From the NCBI RefSeq assembly GCF_016403105.1, contig NZ_CP046155.1, positions 124,001 through 188,000 on the forward strand: a DNA stretch of 64,000 nucleotides. The letters are read 5' to 3'. Below are positions 58,798 through 64,000 of the stretch, in pieces; the stretch's first letter is position 1; each line of letters opens with the position of its first letter. This DNA comes from Leptolyngbya sp. BL0902 (GTDB lineage: Bacteria; Cyanobacteriota; Cyanobacteriia; Phormidesmidales; Phormidesmidaceae). The position numbers were made by a program, and so were the translations under genes. The notes under the pieces were generated by a model. The model was not told the origin of the DNA, ran no database searches, and saw only the letters and a list, made by a program, of their open reading frames with translations.

Positions 58798-59964
58798 GTG
58801 GATTTCATACTCGATTTTTTGGCCCGGTTTGGTTCACAGTTGCAGTCCCCCACCCTGGGGTTTTTGATTGGCGGCGTCATCATTGCTGCCCTCGGTAGCG
58901 AACTGGCAATTCCCGACGCCATCTATAAGTTCATCGTGTTCATGCTGCTGATCAAGGTCGGCCTGACCGGGGGTATGGCCGTTCGCGAGGCCAACCTGGC
59001 AGAAATGCTGCTCCCTGCCGTGTTTGCGGTCGTGACCGGGATTGTGATCGTGTTGATCGGTCGCTATACCTTCGCCAAGCTGCCCGGTATCCGCGTTGTA
59101 GATGCCCTAGCAACGGCAGGATTATTCGGTGCCGTTAGTGGTTCGACCATGGTGGCGGGCATCACCATGTTGGAGGGCCAAGGCATGGCCTTCGAGGCTT
59201 GGGCCAGTGCCCTCTATCCCTTTATGGATATCTCAGCGCTGGTGATGGCGATTGTGATGGCCAGCCTCTACAGCAGCAAACAGAAGCGTGAGAAGTATCT
59301 CAAAAATGAGAAGTTCCTCAGTCAGGAGTATGGGGATAGACAGCCCGTTGCCGTCGGTGGCTATGCCGATGAGGTGGGCGGGGGCTCCTCCGGCTATGCT
59401 GGCGAATCGGGCGGTTCTGGCGGTAGCTATGCCAGTGCATCGGACGGTTCTGCCAGCGGCAAAGTTCGGGTTTGGCCCATCGTCAAAGAAAGCCTCCAGG
59501 GATCGGCCCTTTCGGCTCTGCTACTGGGGATGGCCCTCGGTATTCTCACCCGGCCCGAAAGCGTCTACGAAAGCTTTTACGATCCCCTCTTCCGGGGGCT
59601 GCTGTCTATCCTGATGCTGATTATGGGGATGGAAGCCTGGGCAAGACTGAACGAGCTCCGCAAGGTAGCCCAGTGGTACGCCCTCTACGCCTTTGTGGCT
59701 CCCTTTGTGCACGGGTTTATCGCCTTTGGGTTGGGGATGATTGCCCACTACGTTACAGGCTTCAGTCCGGGCGGTGTGGCGCTTATGGCCGTCATTGCCG
59801 CCTCCAGCTCCGATATCTCGGGGCCTCCCACCCTGCGAGCGGGCATTCCCTCGGCTAACCCCTCCGCCTACATTGGGGCCTCCACCGCCATCGGTACTCC
59901 GGTTGCCATTGCCCTTTGCATCCCGTTCTTTGTGGGTCTGGCCCAGGCGCTGATGGGGAGCTAA
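58798..59964 (+). CDS. sbtA: Sodium-dependent bicarbonate transporter SbtA
   Basis: This 388-residue inner-membrane transporter imports bicarbonate with sodium for the CO2-concentrating mechanism. Two five-helix repeats are present: the first begins MDFILDFLARFGSQLQSP with SGSTMVAGITMLEG, the second includes ASSSDISGPPTLRAGIP. The start codon is GTG, supported by an AAGGAGG site at 58786-58792, five bases upstream. A central cytosolic loop at about 187-222 is strongly Gly/Ser-rich, with several GGS and SGGY repeats. The partner sbtB follows 113 bases later. It is regulated by SbtB binding and probably by carbon limitation. Confidence 0.95.
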   Translation: MDFILDFLARFGSQLQSPTLGFLIGGVIIAALGSELAIPDAIYKFIVFMLLIKVGLTGGMAVREANLAEMLLPAVFAVVTGIVIVLIGRYTFAKLPGIRVVDALATAGLFGAVSGSTMVAGITMLEGQGMAFEAWASALYPFMDISALVMAIVMASLYSSKQKREKYLKNEKFLSQEYGDRQPVAVGGYADEVGGGSSGYAGESGGSGGSYASASDGSASGKVRVWPIVKESLQGSALSALLLGMALGILTRPESVYESFYDPLFRGLLSILMLIMGMEAWARLNELRKVAQWYALYAFVAPFVHGFIAFGLGMIAHYVTGFSPGGVALMAVIAASSSDISGPPTLRAGIPSANPSAYIGASTAIGTPVAIALCIPFFVGLAQALMGS

Positions 59965-60044
59965 GCCGAAAAAACTCTGGGTCAGCCCATACCCCACGGG
60001 GATGGCCCAGGAATGCAATACCCTAATGACTCAAGACCCAGTAA

Positions 60045-60410
<366 letters not shown>

Positions 60411-60538
60411 GGGTAGCCACGGAAGCCAGCCATGACGGATCTGACGGTCAGGGCATGGTGCCCTTGGCCTTCTCAGTACCAGACTCAAGCGTTAGTCTGA
60501 AACGCTAGACTCAGCGTCCTTCCCACACAATCCCATCG

Positions 60539-60570
60539 CAGCCGAGGGCTTATGCCTTCGGCTGTTTTTT
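60539..60570 (+). terminator. Intrinsic terminator after sbtB
   Basis: CAGCCGAGGGC (60539-60549) pairs with GCCTTCGGCTG (60554-60564), with one mismatch, followed by TTTTTT. It begins 128 bases after the sbtB stop. The remainder of 60411-60814 contains a direct repeat AGACTCA around a small hairpin near 60481-60513 and nothing else recognised. Confidence 0.9.
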
Positions 60571-60814
60571 GGGGTGGGCCTCCCCAGAAAGTTAGATAAG
60601 CAGCCTTGCAGGCCATGGCTTTAGGTTATAAACGTTAGTGTCTTAGGGTTTTCCCCCTAACTATTGCTGCTTTAATGGTGTAGCAACGCCATACACCCGG
60701 TTTCTCGTTCTAAGGTTGAAGGGCAGGCGAATGGCGAATATCCCTATTTCATCCAACCCCAATCCTCACCGTGGGAAGCACGGTTAGTGATACCTCCGCG
60801 CACCTCCACAGACT

Positions 60815-61210
60815 ATGGCGTTATCCCAGCCGACCCTTACCCCACCGCCTCGCATTCTCGTGATTGAGGATGACTATGCTAACCGATTGCTCTTTTCTGA
60901 CTATTTGACCTATGCGGGGTTTGTGGTGCTTGCCCTAGCCGATGGCACCGAGCTTGGCCCCACCCTCCACGCCTTTCAGCCCGATCTGCTAGTGTTAGAC
61001 CTGGGCCTGCCAGACCCCGACGGTTACTGCATTCTAGAGCAACTGCAAACCCCTGGGGGCGGGCCACAGCTTCCGGTGGTGGTGGTATCGGGCTATGCCT
61101 TTGTGGATCATCAAGAACGCGCCTTGGCCCTCGGTGTCCATCAGTATTTGATCAAACCCGTGCGGATGAAACATCTTGTCCAAGCAATCCAGTCGGCGTT
61201 GGTTCGCTGA
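60815..61210 (+). CDS. Single-domain response regulator
   Basis: This 131-residue receiver-only protein has the acidic pair Asp19-Asp20 (VIEDDYANR), phosphoacceptor Asp62 (LLVLDLGLPDPDGY), Ser92 (VVVVSGY) and Lys114 (YLIKPVRM). The catalytic set is complete, so it can be phosphorylated. It lacks an output domain and must signal by protein contact. No histidine kinase is nearby. Confidence 0.9.
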   Translation: MALSQPTLTPPPRILVIEDDYANRLLFSDYLTYAGFVVLALADGTELGPTLHAFQPDLLVLDLGLPDPDGYCILEQLQTPGGGPQLPVVVVSGYAFVDHQERALALGVHQYLIKPVRMKHLVQAIQSALVR

Positions 61211-61257
61211 GGGCGGCTAGAGGGCAATGCTCCCGCTAGGGCCATGGAAACCCTGGC

Positions 61258-61455
61258 CTAGGACGGTGGATTGGGCTGGGAGGATCGTTGGGCTAGCAGA
61301 AATTGTTCGACCTCGCGGCTAAGGCGCTGCACCGATTCACCGATTTCTACCATGGAGGCTTCTAGCTGAGAGGAGGTGGCCATGGCCGATTGCAGACGGG
61401 TCAAAATGTCGCGTACCTGTTCTTGATAGCGGGCTTCAAATTCGGCTGGAGTCAT
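61258..61455 (-). CDS. Small coiled-coil protein, unknown
   Basis: This 65-residue protein begins MTPAEFEARYQEQVRDILTR and continues with heptad-like hydrophobic positions (LEASMVEIGESVQRLSREVE). It predicts one long amphipathic helix with no membrane segment or export signal. The family is not recognised. It converges with the response regulator gene and could encode a small structural protein. The start at 61455 is favoured over 61491. Confidence 0.5.
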   Translation of the reverse strand: MTPAEFEARYQEQVRDILTRLQSAMATSSQLEASMVEIGESVQRLSREVEQFLLAQRSSQPNPPS

Positions 61456-61634
61456 GGCAATAGGGGGGTGATACAAGTGACGATAACGCAATTCAGGGTA
61501 ATGCTCTATACACGCCTACCTAGATATATTCCAGATCAAAGTCCGTTGCTGTTCCCACCGCCTTGCAGCCTTTCGTCCGATGGGTGAGGGCGCTATCCTA
61601 AAGCAAGACCGTTTTGCACCAGGATGGCCCCGCT

Positions 61635-63647
61635 GTGACCGCTGCGGTACCCGCGACAACCTTTATCAACGATCCCGACCGTTTAGAGACCCGCCTCAAA
61701 GAGATCCCCAAGGAGCCGGGGGTCTACTTCATGAAGGATAGCCGCGACCAGATTTTGTACATCGGCAAATCCAAATGTTTGCGGAACCGGGTGCGGTCGT
61801 ATTTTCGCGACATCTATGGCCATGCCCCCCGCATTACCACCATGGTGATGCAGGTGGTAGATATCGAAATCATCGTCACCGATACGGAATCTGAGGCGCT
61901 GGCCCTAGAGGCGAACCTGATTAAGCATCACCAGCCCCACTTCAATGTGCTGCTGAAGGACGACAAAAAGTATCCCTACCTCTGCGTCACCTGGTCGGAG
62001 GAGTATCCCCGCATTTTCATCACCCGCAAGCGCTTGAGGCACAGCAAAGATCGGTATTACGGCCCCTATGTGGATGTGGGCCTGCTCCGCAGCACCCTGA
62101 GCCTGGTGAAGCGGATTTTCCCGTTGCGCCAGCGGCCCCAGCCCGTCCACAAAAATCGCCCCTGCCTGAACTACGACATTGGCCGCTGCCCTGGGGTGTG
62201 CCAACGGCTGATTTCCCCGGAGGAGTACCGCAAAACCCTGCAACGGGTGGTGATGGTGTTTCAGGGGCGCACCACGGAACTGGTGGATATTTTGACCGGG
62301 CACATGGAAAAAGCCGCCGAGGACTTGAAGTTTGAGCAGGCCGCCCACCTGCGGGATCAGATTCGTGGGTTAGAACGGCTCTGCGCCGACCAAAAGGTGG
62401 CTCTACCGGACGACACCGTTTCGCGGGATGCCATTGCCCTGGCGGCGGACGACAAACACGCCTGCGTACAAATCTTCCAGGTGCGGGCGGGGCGCTTAGT
62501 GGGGCGGCTGGGCTTTGTGGCCGATGCCGAGGCGGGTGATCCCGGCACGATTTTGCAGCGGGTACTGGAAAACCACTATCAAACGGTGGATCCGGTGGAA
62601 ATTCCCTCGGTGATTTTGGCCCAGCACGCCCTACCCGAAGCGGAAATTTTGGCGGACTACCTCACCCAGCGGCGGGGGCGCAAAGTCTCCATCGAAGTGC
62701 CCCAGCGCCAGGTGAAGGCCGACCTGATCGACATGGTGGAGCGCAACGCCCAGTACGAACTGGCCCGCACCCAGGCCGTGGCCGACCGCACCTTGCAATC
62801 CCTGCAAGATCTCGCCGTTGCCCTCGACCTGCCCGACCTGCCCAAACGCATCGAAGGCTACGACATTTCCCACATCCAGGGTTCCGATGCCGTCGCGTCC
62901 CAAGTCGTATTTGTAGACGGACTACCCGCCAAGCAGCACTACCGCCACTACAAAATCAAAAACCCCGACGTGCGCCCCGGCCACTCCGACGACTTTGCCA
63001 GCATGGCCGAGGTGATCCGCCGCCGATTCCGTCGCTATGCCGCCGATCCCAACCTGCCCCGCATCGGCAATCCCGACTGGCCGGACTTGGTGATGATTGA
63101 CGGGGGCAAGGGCCAACTTTCTGCGGTGGTGGACGTTCTCAAAGACCTCAACCTGCTGCAAGACCTCAACGTGGTCAGCCTCGCCAAAAAGCGGGAGGAG
63201 ATTTTCTTACCCGGAGAATCCCAGCCCCTCACCACTGAGGCCGACCAACCGGGCGTCCAGCTTTTGCGCCGCCTGCGGGACGAAGCCCACCGCTTTGCTA
63301 TCAGCTTCCATCGCCAAAAACGCACGGAACGCATGCGCCGCTCCCGCCTGTCGGATATCCCTGGCCTGGGCCACCATCGCCAAAAGGAACTCCTCGCCGC
63401 CTTTCGCTCCATCGACTACATCCGAGAAGCCAGCCCCGAACAGTTGGCCACCGTCCCCGGCATTGGCCCCCAACTGGCCCAAACGATCTACACCTACTTC
63501 CATCCCCAGAGCGATCTCACCGGGGCCACGGACGATATCCCCCAAACACCCCTCACCAGGATTGACGAAGCCACCCCTGGGCCAGAGACACCGGGGGCCT
63601 TGCAGCTCACCCCAGGCCACAACGGCGACAGTGACCCACACCCATAA
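61635..63647 (+). CDS. uvrC: UvrC, excinuclease ABC subunit C
   Basis: This 670-residue nucleotide-excision-repair nuclease has an N-terminal GIY-YIG domain ([20 protein letters not shown]), a UVR interaction segment near [18 protein letters not shown], a central RNase H-like nuclease ([20 protein letters not shown]), and tandem helix-hairpin-helix motifs at the end ([31 protein letters not shown]). It incises both sides of a DNA lesion. Start choice is between the GTG at 61635 (AGGA nearby) and a TTG at 61614; no ATG is available. The C-terminal 40 residues are a Pro/Thr-rich extension. Confidence 0.95.
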   Translation: MTAAVPATTFINDPDRLETRLKEIPKEPGVYFMKDSRDQILYIGKSKCLRNRVRSYFRDIYGHAPRITTMVMQVVDIEIIVTDTESEALALEANLIKHHQPHFNVLLKDDKKYPYLCVTWSEEYPRIFITRKRLRHSKDRYYGPYVDVGLLRSTLSLVKRIFPLRQRPQPVHKNRPCLNYDIGRCPGVCQRLISPEEYRKTLQRVVMVFQGRTTELVDILTGHMEKAAEDLKFEQAAHLRDQIRGLERLCADQKVALPDDTVSRDAIALAADDKHACVQIFQVRAGRLVGRLGFVADAEAGDPGTILQRVLENHYQTVDPVEIPSVILAQHALPEAEILADYLTQRRGRKVSIEVPQRQVKADLIDMVERNAQYELARTQAVADRTLQSLQDLAVALDLPDLPKRIEGYDISHIQGSDAVASQVVFVDGLPAKQHYRHYKIKNPDVRPGHSDDFASMAEVIRRRFRRYAADPNLPRIGNPDWPDLVMIDGGKGQLSAVVDVLKDLNLLQDLNVVSLAKKREEIFLPGESQPLTTEADQPGVQLLRRLRDEAHRFAISFHRQKRTERMRRSRLSDIPGLGHHRQKELLAAFRSIDYIREASPEQLATVPGIGPQLAQTIYTYFHPQSDLTGATDDIPQTPLTRIDEATPGPETPGALQLTPGHNGDSDPHP

Positions 63648-63851
63648 CGGCCCCAACCCGCCCGCCCGACAAGCACAGATGATTGATACGATAAGCAAAT
63701 CCTGTCGCTGGGGTGCCCTGCAATATGGGATAACAGTAGGGATGCCCGTCCGTCGATCCTCCTATCCGTAGGGTTATGAGTGGAAGTCAACGGGACAGGG
63801 CCAAGCGCCTTGGGCAAGGCATCACGTTATTGGGGACACAAGGAAAAACCA

Positions 63852-64000
63852 ATGGAAAAGCTGCTGCGGGGTTTGCGGGAGTTTCAGGAGCACTACATTC
63901 CTAGCCACCAAGAGCTGATGCAGGAATTGGCCAAGGGGCAGCATCCTAGGGTTCTCTTTATCGGCTGTTCCGATTCGCGGGTGGATCCCACCATCATCAC
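63852..64000 (+). CDS. Beta-type carbonic anhydrase, N-terminal part (partial)
   Basis: The first 49 codons run off the window. The peptide starts MEKLLRGLREFQEHYIPSHQ and reaches FIGCSDSRVDP, with the first zinc-binding Cys39 and the Asp41-Arg43 dyad of beta-carbonic anhydrase. It interconverts CO2 and bicarbonate. Carboxysomal or cytosolic location cannot be decided from this part. It lies 3.4 kb from sbtAB; direct co-regulation is not shown. Confidence 0.9.
   Translation, partial: MEKLLRGLREFQEHYIPSHQELMQELAKGQHPRVLFIGCSDSRVDPTII

Overview
The window is GC-rich DNA from the chromosome of a cyanobacterium, probably a filamentous Leptolyngbya- or Phormidium-like lineage. The evidence is a set of genes found mainly or only in oxygenic phototrophs: the photosystem II assembly protein Psb34, Mg-protoporphyrin IX methyltransferase (chlM), Ycf49-like (DUF2499), Tic20-like and DUF3531 proteins, an SLH-domain iron-uptake porin, the SbtA/SbtB bicarbonate system, and a canonical NtcA site before an ammonium transporter. 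I see no phage, transposase, CRISPR array, rRNA or tRNA gene. The backbone is housekeeping genes, with small accessory patches and many dispersed palindromic repeats.

Layout. 1-5 kb: the typA 3' end, then a leftward series of an AddB/UvrD-like ATPase, psb34, a HAD phosphatase and a fructosamine-kinase-like protein. 5.4-7.6 kb: four consecutive small secreted proteins. Two of them carry curlin-like Gln/Asn repeats, and structured intergenic DNA lies between the genes; this is the least explained locus. 7.7-21.7 kb: an LRR-kinase fusion, Tic20, DUF3531, an AT-richer glycosyltransferase, Uma2, lysS, a GNAT protein, a GghA-like hydrolase, csaB, ycf49-like and a UvrD-like helicase. 21.9-28.6 kb: a six-SLH beta-helix protein, a c-di-AMP (ydaO-type) riboswitch followed by an NhaD/ArsB-like ion transporter, a two-domain ArsA ATPase and a secreted helical-repeat protein. 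28.9-29.1 kb: a predicted stand-alone small RNA with its own promoter and terminator.

29-45 kb: a lone ArgS-like DALR protein coupled to a GerMN lipoprotein-like gene, DUF2993, queF, a nitrate-reductase-associated protein, a second Uma2, menF-menD (menD contains an in-frame palindromic repeat), an LTxxQ-type secreted protein, DUF1275, a secreted ABM-like protein, an NCS2 permease with a structured leader, and a porin. 45-64 kb: ubiD, a DUF4333 lipoprotein, exbB-exbD, DUF3318, threonine aldolase, DUF981, a cupredoxin lipoprotein, chlM, purE, amt, a phosphatase-like gene diverging from an alpha/beta hydrolase, sbtA-sbtB, a receiver protein, uvrC and the start of a beta-carbonic anhydrase.

Themes. 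Inorganic carbon and nitrogen acquisition are represented by sbtAB, carbonic anhydrase and the NtcA-linked amt. Ion and osmolyte balance are represented by the c-di-AMP riboswitch transporter and the GghA-like enzyme. Quinone and chlorophyll synthesis are represented by menF, menD, ubiD and chlM. Envelope functions are represented by SLH proteins, the porin, ExbBD, CsaB and the curlin-like cluster. All assignments come from reading motifs; no database search was run.
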